Part shown: positions 50,001-62,000 of the stretch, in pieces
Layout: every line of letters begins with the position of its first letter
Position numbering within the stretch: position 1 is the stretch's first letter
Assembly: GCA_963989245.1 (NCBI GenBank)
Contig: OZ022339.1
Span: 91,811,142 to 91,875,141, forward strand
Source of the DNA: Nansenia antarctica
Taxonomy: Eukaryota; Chordata; Actinopteri; Argentiniformes; Microstomatidae
Direction: 5' to 3'
Length of the DNA stretch: 64,000 nucleotides
Position numbers and translations under genes: made by a program
Notes under the pieces: model-generated
What the model saw: the letters and a program-made list of their open reading frames with translations, nothing else
What the model was told of the DNA's origin: nothing
Database searches by the model: none

Positions 50001-53000
50001 ATATAGCCCACAGCTAGAATCCATGTGGAGAATCCATTTATTTGTTGAGTGTTGTTGTGCTAAATGCTCCCATGTATTTTCCCATCAAACACTACAAGTC
50101 CCAGCAGTCTAGAGGACAATTGCGGCAACATCCGGCCATGAGACATCCGGCCGCCATCTTTCAGAACATGTACAGAACATGGTACACCCCCTAAATCAGG
50201 GGACCCACATATTTTATCACAATATGTCCAGTTGTATCTTGTAGAAATTGTGGAAGCAAGGCAAGCAATATTGGTAGAGCCTATTGTAATCAGCCTGCCT
50301 GGTCCGACTACGTAACAATTGAGAATGGAATGTTGAGGCGCAACAGAAATTGCATCGCACGCTGTGTGCATTGGGATGCGATGTTTTATGATTTTCTCAT
50401 AGACTTCAATGGTGTGAGTTGAAAAAGGAATTTTGCGGCGCAACAAAATCGCATCGCACGCCGTGTGCGTTGCAATGGAATGCTGTCGCGCAACAGAAAT
50501 CGCACGCTGTGTGCAGAGCCCTTTACTGATCTTTATGAAGACGGAAAATGAGATGTAAAAAAGTGCAGTACTGCCGCAATTAACAAAGCGAGGGAAATGG
50601 TTTGGCAAAAAAATTGCTGACAGATTAAATGTGTAGGTCATACTAGTCCCTATGTATTGTTATGTTTATTTTGTAATAAATTAACATTCACTACTGTGGT
50701 GATATCAGCAGCAGGTTATAAATGATCGGATCACAGGATGGCAGAGTGGTATCAGCCGCTGCTATCAGCGCATCGCTTTATTTTTCAGACGGGGGTTCGA
50801 ATCCCGCTTCTGATATACACTTTTTACTGCCTTGCGTTGTCTGATGCTTGTACTCTGCAATAAATTGAATCTAATCTAAAAATGTATCTTTAAAATGATG
50901 GTGTAGGCTAATTTATGAGAACTGACAGGATTACAATGGTGTTTGAAGCCTTTCTGACTAGTAAATGATGTTCTTCCAGCATTGTAACTGGACCCTGGAT
51001 TTGGCATAGATTATTATTTCTTATAATTACTGATGGATAGATGATTCACTTACTTAGACAGATGTACATCGATTTGCATGAAGGCTTCGGTTAAATGGCA
51101 AAAAAATAAACATTAGGCTAAATTAAATCAAGGATCGAACCAGTCCAGCAACCTTCGGACAACTAGCTGGCTGCTTTAACTCTTGCGCCAAACACACTAC
51201 TGTGATATTGTCGATGCAAGTTGATACACACACACCAATTTATTTTTTACACCTTTTTATCTATCTATCACACATCTTTCTCTCTCTCTAGCACACTATC
51301 TATCTATCTATCTAGCACTATCAAATTATCTATCAAAATATCAAGTTATCTATCTATCTCGTAAAAGGTGGGAACTAATATTTCCAAAAAGACACTTGAC
51401 GGAACTGTCGTCCTGGGAGACATTTTTGACACATCTTATTAAACCAGACTGTAAACCTGGTCGCTACCAGGTTTGTTCTGAAGGATTGGCTGAAATGATT
51501 GCGAATTAGCAAAAATAGTCTCGATTGTCTCTAATCGCCCTTCTTGGAATAGGGCCCTGGATGTGTGACATTGTGTTGAAAATAGACTCTCAAAGCTGTG
51601 TGTGTCCTAGTCACATTTCGCACTTCCAAAGACTAGTGCATGGTCTGCCAAAATAACTAAACATTTTGATTTCGTCTGAGGTGGGACGTGAACTCAAAAT
51701 CTTCAGATGTCATGCAGTGTACTTAGCCATTACCCAATCGCTCCTTCTCCATGAACATGTGTGTTTCATCATATAGCATTCTGTAGGCTTGTGTGTTTCA
51801 TCATATAGCATTCTGTAGGCTTGTGTGTTTCATCATATAGCATTCTGTAGGCTTTGTTTTGCACACTCAAAATCACTGAGACGCCCTCTGATAACTTGTG
51901 ACCTGTGTAACAGGCTGTAATCATCGGTATCACTTGTTAAGCAGAGTGATTTTTCACCGTAATAATGGTTTCTTGACTTTGTCACACCTCTTTGGTCCTC
52001 ATGTTGACAGACGTCAAAAGCAAACCCCAAAGGCAAATGAAAAGCCTATAATCAATACTAGACATTGACAGTTCTCTAATGCTGCACAAATTATGTGACG
52101 GAACACACGACTTACCAGAAACACCTGTCAAACCAATTGTCCTGCTACTTTTGGGTACCCCAAATAAACACCAGTGCTTAATTCAGACATTTCATAAATC
52201 CTTTCCATTGCTTTTGGATACCCTGAAATAGGGAGACTATGCATAAAAAGTGTTGTAATTTCTGAATGGTGAAAACGATATCTACACAAACACCATCAAA
52301 TAAAATGAGTATCTCTGCTTGAACATAACATAGTCGTTGTTTTGGAGCGTAGAACCAAAAGAAGAGAAAATGCTTCACTGTCCCATTACTTACACAGGGC
52401 ACTGTATATCGGCAGATGAGATGTATCAGTTGCATGATTTTTGGCCCCCATAAATTTGTATCGGACTCTAATGTCCAGTATCTGTTAGGGTGTGTTCTCA
52501 CTAGAACATTTGCTTCACTTGAAACGCAGTTTAGGATCAAATTCGCTTTGCTCTGCGTCGTTTGGAGCTGTGAGAACGCGCATTCGAAGTAACTCCCGGA
52601 GCAAAGAACCAACGGATGCTCCGCTTGAAAAGGGTGGTTTCGCTCCGGTTAGAAACAACGCATCGAGGCTGTCCATAGGAAAACAACGATAAAAACACCC
52701 GCGATTAACTTAATCGTGGCGAATTTTAATTATTTGTATAATCGTCATAATCGTATGTTATGAATAAACTGTGTTTAACAAATGTCTGGCGCTATTTTTC
52801 AGCCTAGTCTACATTACTTTTGCAGTCAAGTTAGCGACTGTTACTGTAATATAATTGCAATTCCTCACATGAGCCGCGCGCGAATATCCTCACAGAACTT
52901 GTCACGCGCTATTGTTCAGCCTGCATGGGTAACGTTACTGTCAAGTCAGCCTGGTCAGTCAGTCACTAGGTAACGTATGCTAGCCTACTCACCATGGCTG

Positions 53001-56000
53001 GTGAAAAACTTTAGACGGGATACTGTCATTGGCCTTCCTTGTTATTACCAGGCAGTGACAGTCTATGGCTGCAAAAGGCACGGTCGCCCCCAAGCTTTAG
53101 CAAATATATTGTGGTGGTTTACTTAATACTGTTCAGCACTTGAGGTTACATGCAATGCATGACTTGTGCTATAGGCTAAATACAATGATTAAAGCGGCAA
53201 GTAGCAAGTGTGCGCATCAAAGGCATTAGGCACGTAACATCCATGCTGTATAAACACATGACAACCGTCCGTTATTTCCCGAACTTTGCCCGAACCCCCC
53301 GCGAGGACCCGGGGAACAACGGTATGCTCCCCGCGGCTGCTATCAGACTGGCCGCGGGAGTGAGTGTTGAGGGAGAGAGGAGACGGCAACCCTCGCTCGC
53401 CATAGACTGTATCCCTACTCGTCTCTCCTGAGCTCGGTTGTAACGTGAACCGTGGAATACGGGATATGTTACCGTATTTTCCGCACTATAAGGCGCACCG
53501 GATTATAAGGCGCACCTTCAATGAATGGCCTATTTTAGAACTGTTTTCATATACAGGGCGCACCGGATTATAAGGCGCATAGAATAGATTAAGATACTGC
53601 AGTCAAACGTTTGACTGGGGTTGCGTTACGCCCAAGCTCCACCTACTGCGTTGCGTCACCTCTCCATCGGTGTTGTGTCAACTTCCCGTTGTCCATGCTC
53701 CACCTGAGCGTTGTCACCGTCAACGTTCTACCTGCTCCACTGTCAAAAATGTTTTTTTTTCCACCTTAAGTATCAGCCGTTCGTCATCCATTTTTGCAAC
53801 AAGCGTCAAGGACCTGCGGTCACAGCTGACTCGCGTGAATAGCAATTCGCAATAGCTGCGACCACGAGATATAGAGTAGTTAGCTACAAGCATTTTCAAT
53901 CTGCTATTATCTGTATTAGTGGATTAACCGCTGTGGTGATTTAACAGCTGATAAAAATACATCAAGTAGACTACAAACAGAGCAAAACAAGAAAACAACA
54001 CCAGAAAACAACCAATAGGCTATACAATTATAACCAACAACCAATATGTGACAGCTCCTGGTGAAATGTGCAACGTAATTTTTCAGTTTTTACACATGCT
54101 TAAACTACAGATTGTAAGCTTTCAAATGATGTGTCATACATTCAAATCAGAGAAAGATTGAACACGACAGGCGTATTTGAATGTTGGTTCACCTCAAACA
54201 CTGAATGGGAGAAAAGTGACTCTAAACGCAGCCACAGCTACGAACGCTGCTAACAAAACACATCGCTACGAATGTCTAAACTGTATTTTAATAACATGAC
54301 AACATACTGGGAGAACATCGACATGCTAAAAACACATAACTACACATAACTAGATGAACACACAGTTCTTGCTTTTGAACACAAACTAAAACGAAAGTAT
54401 GTTTAAGTCAACCCTCCCTTACCGGTAGCCTCCGGCAAACGAGAATAATGAATCCAATACACAAATTATAAGTGTTTAGTGATCGTTAAACTGTTGTTTA
54501 TTATATCGAGTGGGTACTTTAAAACTTCAAGTTGAAAGCACCAAGAAGGACCGCCTCGAAATTCATCGATGTTCATGCCCCGTGCTAGCGCTGCTTCATT
54601 CGAATAGTGACTGTAGAGACGCTTCTACTTGCTGCTCTCTGTTCAACAACCCACTGTTCGAGTTTGTCCTCTAACTGTGGCCATCTCGCTTTGTTCCCTC
54701 GGAAACTCTGTTTAGTCTTCTTTACTTGGGGTCTTTATACACACACAAGTGGTGTGGGACTGTGAGTAAGCACAAAACCGGTGTTTACTGATTACCGTAA
54801 TGCTGCAAGCGGTGCGGCTTTGTAGTTTACCAGTCGTACTGAAACATTTTGACAGAGCGCCTTGAGCGCCGTGTACAACCAGTATGGATCAACCAATTAA
54901 CCAATTGATCCATATATAAGGCGCTCCAGATTATAAGGCGCACTGTCGTTTTAAAAAATAAATAAAGGCTTTTAAGTGCGCCTTATAGTGCGGAAAATAC
55001 GGTAGATGCTTTACAGTAATTCCCCAAATGACCAGAAAAGGAAGTTAGATTTGTCGCTGGTCGCTTTTGACTAATTTAAGTCGCCAAGGGGCTCTGGAAG
55101 TTGGCAACACTGGGAGTGCGTTCTTTAAACTTCCTTGGGTACGTTAATGAAAGGTGCTGATTGGCCGAAAAGGAATTGCTCTTTCTTAAGGACCCGGATT
55201 ATGGCCAGAGATATGTGCCACTTGTGTACAGCCACATTGCTCTGTGGAATGGGTGTGAGGTCTGATGGTAGAGTGAAACGTGAGACTGCGCCATCTTTAT
55301 GCACGTCTACCCTTGAAGATTTTTTAATAGATTTTTTAAAATCATCTTATATATCCCTTTTCACTTCCTCCATAGGCCCTGTTTGTGCTCTTCATCCTGG
55401 CCTACATCCACATCGCCTTCTCTCGCTCCCCTATCAACTGCCTGGAGCATGTGCGGGAGAAGTGGCCACGTGATGGCATCCTGCGTGTGGAGATCCAGCG
55501 CAACTCCAGCCGGGCGCCCATCTTCTTGCAGTTCTACGAGACAGACGGCTTCCAGGGCCTAGTGAAGGAGTCTGAGGGCGAAGGAGAGGGAGGAGGGGGG
55601 CTGGGGCTGGCCTCGCTGCACCACGAGGAAGAGGATGAGGAGGAGATGACCATGGAAATGTTCGACAACAGCTCAGTGCAGGTGAGATGCTGGTAGTCGG
55701 GAAATAACCTGAAGTTGGGGTGAGCTATTTGGACATCTCTGCTATGCAAGGGGGGCCACTTTGAGGCTAGCGTGGGCTAGCGTGGGCTAGTAAAGTGGCT
55801 GAGTAAAGTGGACCCAATCTCTGGGTAACTGCCTCTATAGAAGTGTGTGTGTGTGGCTCTTACATTTTTCTCTTTCCATCTCTATCTCTTTATCTCTCCT
55901 CTCACTTTCTCTTTGCCCCACCTCTCTTTCTCCGTCTCTCTTGTCCAGTTTGAGCTAGACATCGAGCCGCGGCTGAAGCCCTCAATGAGCGGTGGCGGCG

Positions 56001-59000
56001 GTGGTCAAGGCGGGGGCCTCAATGACAGCCAAGACCTCTCCTTCAGCCAAGCGCCCACTAAAGGTATGCAGCCGCTGAGGGAAACAGTCTCCGAGATTGA
56101 GATGCTAACACGAGCAGGTAAACCAATGCCCTCTCCCATCCCTCCTTATCTTCACTTCTACACTCCAGTGAGTGAGAATCCTGAATCCACTCCTCTCTTC
56201 CTGTCCCCGTTATGTTGCTGCTTCACCTCTGTTTATTGCTAGCTCACATCACTTCCCTGTGGCCTCGTTCCATTACAAAAATGTGTCTTTTATTCTCCGA
56301 CATGGCACACTGAATCGGTGTACGTCATTTTACTAAACGTTGATATCAGGTCCATGCCATCTGCTGTATAGATCCAACTTTATGTGTAATCTCAAATCAA
56401 TAGGAGTGTTTTTGGGTACCATTTGGAATTAAACATTTTTTTGTGTTCTGCGAATGTTGATATAGTTCACTCCAATGTCAACAATCACTGAAAGCACTCC
56501 ACGTCTACAAAGCGCCATCAAGCGAACACGTTTTTGGAATGGAACCCACATGTTCTCCCTCCCTGAGGGCTAATTTCTTTGAGAACATGCAGTAGGGTGC
56601 TTAGTGAAAGAGTTCAAGTTCAAGTTTCAAGTTTATTGTTACGTCGCATTACACAAATGTAACAGAGTAAAATTCTTAGGCTTCGGTTCCTGACATTGCA
56701 TTGCAGCACAAAGACATAGGGCATAATAATCAGGGGTGCACACAACTGGTGCGCCAGTGCGCATGCGTCGCCAAAATGCATGCTGCGCGGCAGATCAGCC
56801 GCATGAAGGCGCTTTTGCGCACCAACAGCTGGGTCCAAGAAGCAAGCCCCACTAAGTAACTATTTGCTGTCCCCTCAGCCGAAGGCCCGACGAGTAATCC
56901 ATCACAACAGTCGACCGACGACGACCACGGCGACTCGTAACTCGTACTTTCATTCCGCGTATCGCGTATCGCACGGTTATCACGCCGCCACGTGAAAATT
57001 CAGTCCCGAACGACTCGTCGCTAAAAGGAAAAACAACACCAAGGGACTTCACGTTTCTTTTCTCTGAAGCTTTCAAACGTTCAGACGTTTGTTTTACAGC
57101 TTCATTATCGCACCTAGACCCCTGACCCAGGGAATATGGTTGGGAATTCTATGAAAAAATGGAAAAAAAAGACTTTGTTGCACAATCCAAATAATGAGCT
57201 ATTTAAAGTGATAGCCTACAACGTCCTCTACCATGGTTGAAATTGAGGACAGTGATAACAGCAGTCTAAGAGAGCAGTGATGATGGTGATTAAGCTTGTA
57301 GCATAAATAAATGCTTAGGCTGTAACTTTTTGTTGAAAAGTTGATTTCAGTGTTTACAGAACAGAGCAGTACTTAAAGAGATGTCCGTTTATTTCAGTGT
57401 GTTTAAAGGAGTCTGATAGACTTTCATGCTTAAAGAGCAGTCATTTGATTTTGCATGTGTTTCTTTTGTTTTGCACACAATCATTTGTTCGTTCATCTTT
57501 ATTTATGAATAAATCTCGTTTTGCTAATACAAGTTATCCATGTATCCCTTTTTCATCCATCCTGTGGGACGGGTCGTGACTCGCGAGCTCGGGGAGCACC
57601 AAGCAGCATCCCTAGGTGCTCCTCTGAGCACTGGCCCCAAAAAGTTATGTGCACCCCTGATAATAATCAAGTATAATTCAAGATAAAAGTCACAGTTGTA
57701 CAGGACATAAGTGACAAAATAATAGGCATAATACAAGATACGGTGGCAATAGTACAGGTAAGACAATACGGGATACACTAGTGGTGCCACTAGTGATAAT
57801 AGAGAGTTCAGTAGTAAAGTGGCTTAGAGCTTAAGGCTACTGTAGTCTGTGTACATGGGGTGAGCTAGGGGAAGATAGTCAATGGACCTATCGCTAAGCC
57901 ACGCCCCAAAATGGAAATTGTCCAATCATATCACAGCAAAAGTCACTACAGGCAGAAAACTCTGACAAACAACTCGCTAATATCTGATGGTAAAAAGCTT
58001 CTAGACTAAATATTCTTGTCATCTTTAAAAAACATGTCTATTACTTGCTGTGGTAAATCAGAAATTTGCCAACTCCCGTCATTGCATGTCATTCAGTCAC
58101 GGTCAGTCAGTCACTGTCAGCGAAGCGTTGTTTGTTTGTCTGAGTTTTCAAAGGGGGCGTGGCTTAGCGATAGGTCCATTGTGTACAGTGGGCTTGTTCA
58201 AGAGCCTGATGGCCTGGGGGAAGTAGCTGTTTGTTGGCCCTGAGGCTCCGGAAGAGGCCTCGCCTCTTGGACGGCATCGGTTCAGACAGGCTGTGGTTGG
58301 GATGACTCGGATCCTTGATGATCCTCCGGGCTTTGCTGACACACCGTTTGTCGTATATATATATCCTGGATGGAGGGAAGCTTACATCCGGTGATGCGCG
58401 CGGTGGTCCGCACCACCCTCTGTAGTTCTTTGTGGTTGTGGGCAGTGCAGTTGCCATGCCAGGCAGTGATGCATCCAGTCAATATACTATTGGTTGTGCC
58501 TCTGTAGAAGGCCTGCAGGGTCTTCGACCCCATGCCAAACTATGCTACTAGTATGCCGAACTATACCTGTGGAGAGAGAGATTGAGTATGTGTGTGAACA
58601 CACCAGCCAGCAGTGGAGTATCTTACTCCATTAGTTATATTCAGACTGTTATTGATAAAAGAACAAGACGTTTCGTTTGTACCAATTCTAAAAATGTATA
58701 TATATTTCTGAATAGGTGTATTTGCTGTACACTCATCAAACCATATGTGTGGTGGCCTGGGAAAACCCTTCACATGGTGGCATTTTGACATTTTCATTTT
58801 TTTATATTTCCATAAATTAGAAGTTCTCAGCTATTCATAACTGGTTGAATGACAGAGATAGCCCTTTATTTTAAAAAGTTATGAGCATTTTAATGTAGCA
58901 TGTCAAAAAAAGTGAAAGGTGATTTCTCCCCCTTTCTCCTCTGGGTCGGGGGAGGAGCCTATGCAGATCGGCCGGTCTCGTTTGTCTGCTTGTGATGCGG

Positions 59001-62000
59001 TGTTAGTCTGCTCGCCTCGTCGGTATGCGAGGGACAGATCCAATTTTGTGTGTCTTCTAGTTAAGATGTTATTACTTTATGCTTATATTGTGAGCATCAG
59101 TAAACTGGCAATAACACAGGTGGAAGTATCGTCTCTCCTTTCGCTCATGTGTGCGTGCGTTGCTTAACTGAGAATGAGGAAATGAGAATGACCTTGTTTC
59201 TCTAGCAAACTACCCACCACAAAAACATAAAAATAAGTACTTTCTCTTTTGTTTTCTTAAAATGTTTATTCACCATAATGTAGTATGGAGTTCAAAGTAC
59301 TAGAATACCACATAATATCAAAATCGCCAAAATCGCGATTTCCATCTATTTTTGCTCTTTGCCACGAACGAACGCCAGCGACATCCGACGGGTTTTCCCA
59401 GGCCACCACACATATTGTGATTATTAAAATCCTCTTGCATATCTGTGATTTGAAGAGAAAACAGAAAAACATATTCCAGGGAGGTACTTAGAATATCGTA
59501 ATATTTCGATTTAGGCAGGTTATTAATTTGGTTTCAGTAAGTCTTTCGTATCATTACCAACCGCTACTGAGGTAGATAACAAAACACACACTGAAGAAGT
59601 GGATGTTTGAGGGAACCCATATGGAGAACATGAGAAGCTAAGCAAATCAGATTGGGACAAAATACCAAGAAATATAAAAGAATTAAATAAAATAATCTGA
59701 ACTGAAATTGGTTTAAGGGAGGGTCAATGTTGCTGTTCATTGGTTAGATTTCCAGATTGATGACGAGAGGTGTGACATGACATGGCTGAGGCTGTGTATG
59801 GAACAATCAACCATGTCTCCCTACTATTTATCGTGAAATGTAATTGGAAATGTCCTGGAAAATGATATCATGAAATGAGTGGAAACCATGCGTAGCCTCT
59901 AGAGGCGCATCAGGTAGGGGTTAACATGTGATCGAATCCTGCCATGTCATTTTTCAATCCAGTTTTTCCTCACACTGAATTGAACATGAAGTTGTAAATG
60001 GTGAGTAGTAGACACCAGCATCAGAATTTAGTTGGAAAAAAATGCAATTTGGCTCATGCCTTCATTTCCCCTAAAGTGTGGGCCTATAAAGGGCCTATAG
60101 AGTGAGAGAGAGAGAGACTGACTTAACAGTGTTGGGTGCAACAGGATACACTATTGATGTGTGTGTGTGTGTCTTTAGTGTGGCCTCAGGAGGAGTACAT
60201 AGTGGAGTACTCTCTGGAGTACGGCTTCCTCCGCCTCTCTCAGACCACTCGTCAGCGTCTCAACATCCCCGTCATGGTGGTCACACTGGGTAAGCTGTGT
60301 TAGAAAGCCGTCTTACAACTGTACAACTATTAAGTTTGGATCGCATTGGCTTTAGCAATGTTTTGAGTTCTTAAAGAGATAGTTCACCCAAATTACAAAA
60401 TCACACATTTGGCTATAGACAAAGTCAGACTTCAATCAACACGTGTATCTGGGCACTGTAATAAGTGATTGAGCCTCAGAGTATTTGAGATGATTTTGGC
60501 ATGACATTTAAAAAATGCAAATTTAGGGTTCATTTACATCCATTGTTTTTGGTTAAAAATGCTAACTATTAGCTGTTAGTTACAGTGCTCAGATAAATTG
60601 AACAAAAGTTTGAATTAGAGGTTTGTCCTTGTCATTAATTTCAGGGTAAGGTATCAAATGTGTGATTAAGCAATTTGGGTGAACTATCCCTTTATGTTTT
60701 TGTCCTTTATCCCTTTTTGTTTTATGGTGGGTAACTCGCCCTATCCTCCCCAAATGTGTAGCATCTACCAACAACGACATGTCTCTGTTTGATGTGCAGA
60801 CCACAGAGATGCTCTATAATGGTCTATTCCTATGCTGCAGCCCCAGTGAAGGACCAGTGAGCTGTTCTATAATATATTGTATTTCTATAACAGATCCAGT
60901 GAAAGACCAGTGTTTCGGGGACGGATTCAGCCGCTTCCTCCTGGATGAGTTCCTGGGATACGACGACATCCTCATGTCCAGTGTCAAAGCCCTGGCTGAG
61001 AACGAAGAGAATAAAGGTGTGTGTGTGTGTGTGTGTGTGTCAGTAGGTGCGTTTCCGCTCATCAGTTTGAGATGATTCGCATGATAAATGTTATGGAAAC
61101 GGCTTGATTTGCATAAACACGATGCGAATCACCTTTAATTCGCACAAAGTCGATACGCTCGCTTCAGGTGGTTTTTGCCTTATACAAATCACCTCTGACT
61201 CGTGTCAAGTTTTAATGGAAACAGGTCATTCGAATAAACTCTGACGTAGCGAATTTCAACTCACGTGACTCAGCTGTTTCTGCTGTCTGCGTCTTCCTGG
61301 TTATTCCCTTACGCGTGATGAAAACATGTCTGCTAAACATGTCACAATATATATGCCACACAGTGTTCCCCCTACCATTGCCTTGGGGGGGCGGGCCGCC
61401 CCCCCCAACGGAACCCCCCGCCCCCCCAAGAAAGAGGAATTATTACGGACGTAGACACCAAACATCTGACAAGCAGGCTACAATATCCGCTTTTTTTAAA
61501 CGCACCCAACCCGAATCTGGCGAGTGGCAAGCCCATGGGCTCGTTGGTAACGTAGTCCGCCCGTAGTCTCGCATAGCGAGATCTATCTCAACACTTTGCT
61601 TCGCGCTGGAGAATAATACAAGATTGTGCGCGAGCGACGCGAGAGAGTTTTTGCAGGGTGAGATGTCTGCAGATGGAAAGTAAGCAAGTTGAAATGTTAA
61701 CAAATATAATTGCTGAGTGTTCTAACAGAGCAAGTTGGTTCAAATTGGTCGTTATTATTGTGACTAGAAAGTGTCTGATTATAGTTCCATGGTGTGTAAA
61801 TAGTGTCAAAGAACTAGCAAGCTAGCTAGCTAGTTCAGAGGTGATGAAATGAGCTAGTCACTAGCACACATGCCAGCTAAAGAGCTAACTGGATGCACTT
61901 TATTATTTTACTTGAAGTAGATATACTATCTTTCTTATTCTGCTAGAATTGGGCTTTATGGTAATACCATAATGGCATAGTTACAGTACATGGACAGTGG

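Larger units (their letters stand above)
56618..58540 (-). mobile_element. LINE remnant with two later insertions
   Basis: The minus strand at 58540-58160 encodes SKTLQAFYRGTTNSILTGC, AWHGNCTAHNHKELQRVV and KDPSHPNH-like residues with frameshifts. This is the C-terminus of a fish L2-like reverse transcriptase. The 3' UTR extends to CAAGTTTATTG at about 56625. It is interrupted by the hAT element 56731-57659 and the inverted-repeat element 57881-58180. It lies in tmem259 intron 3. Confidence 0.75.

Noticed and set aside
50729..50816. A functional tRNA gene
   Set aside because: A- and B-box-like motifs are present, but the acceptor stem pairs poorly and the T stem has a mismatch. A SINE head or pseudogene is more likely.
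57881..58180. A PIF/Harbinger assignment for the 300-bp MITE
   Set aside because: The inverted ends are clear, but the flanks show no TWA or other convincing target duplication, so the superfamily is left open.
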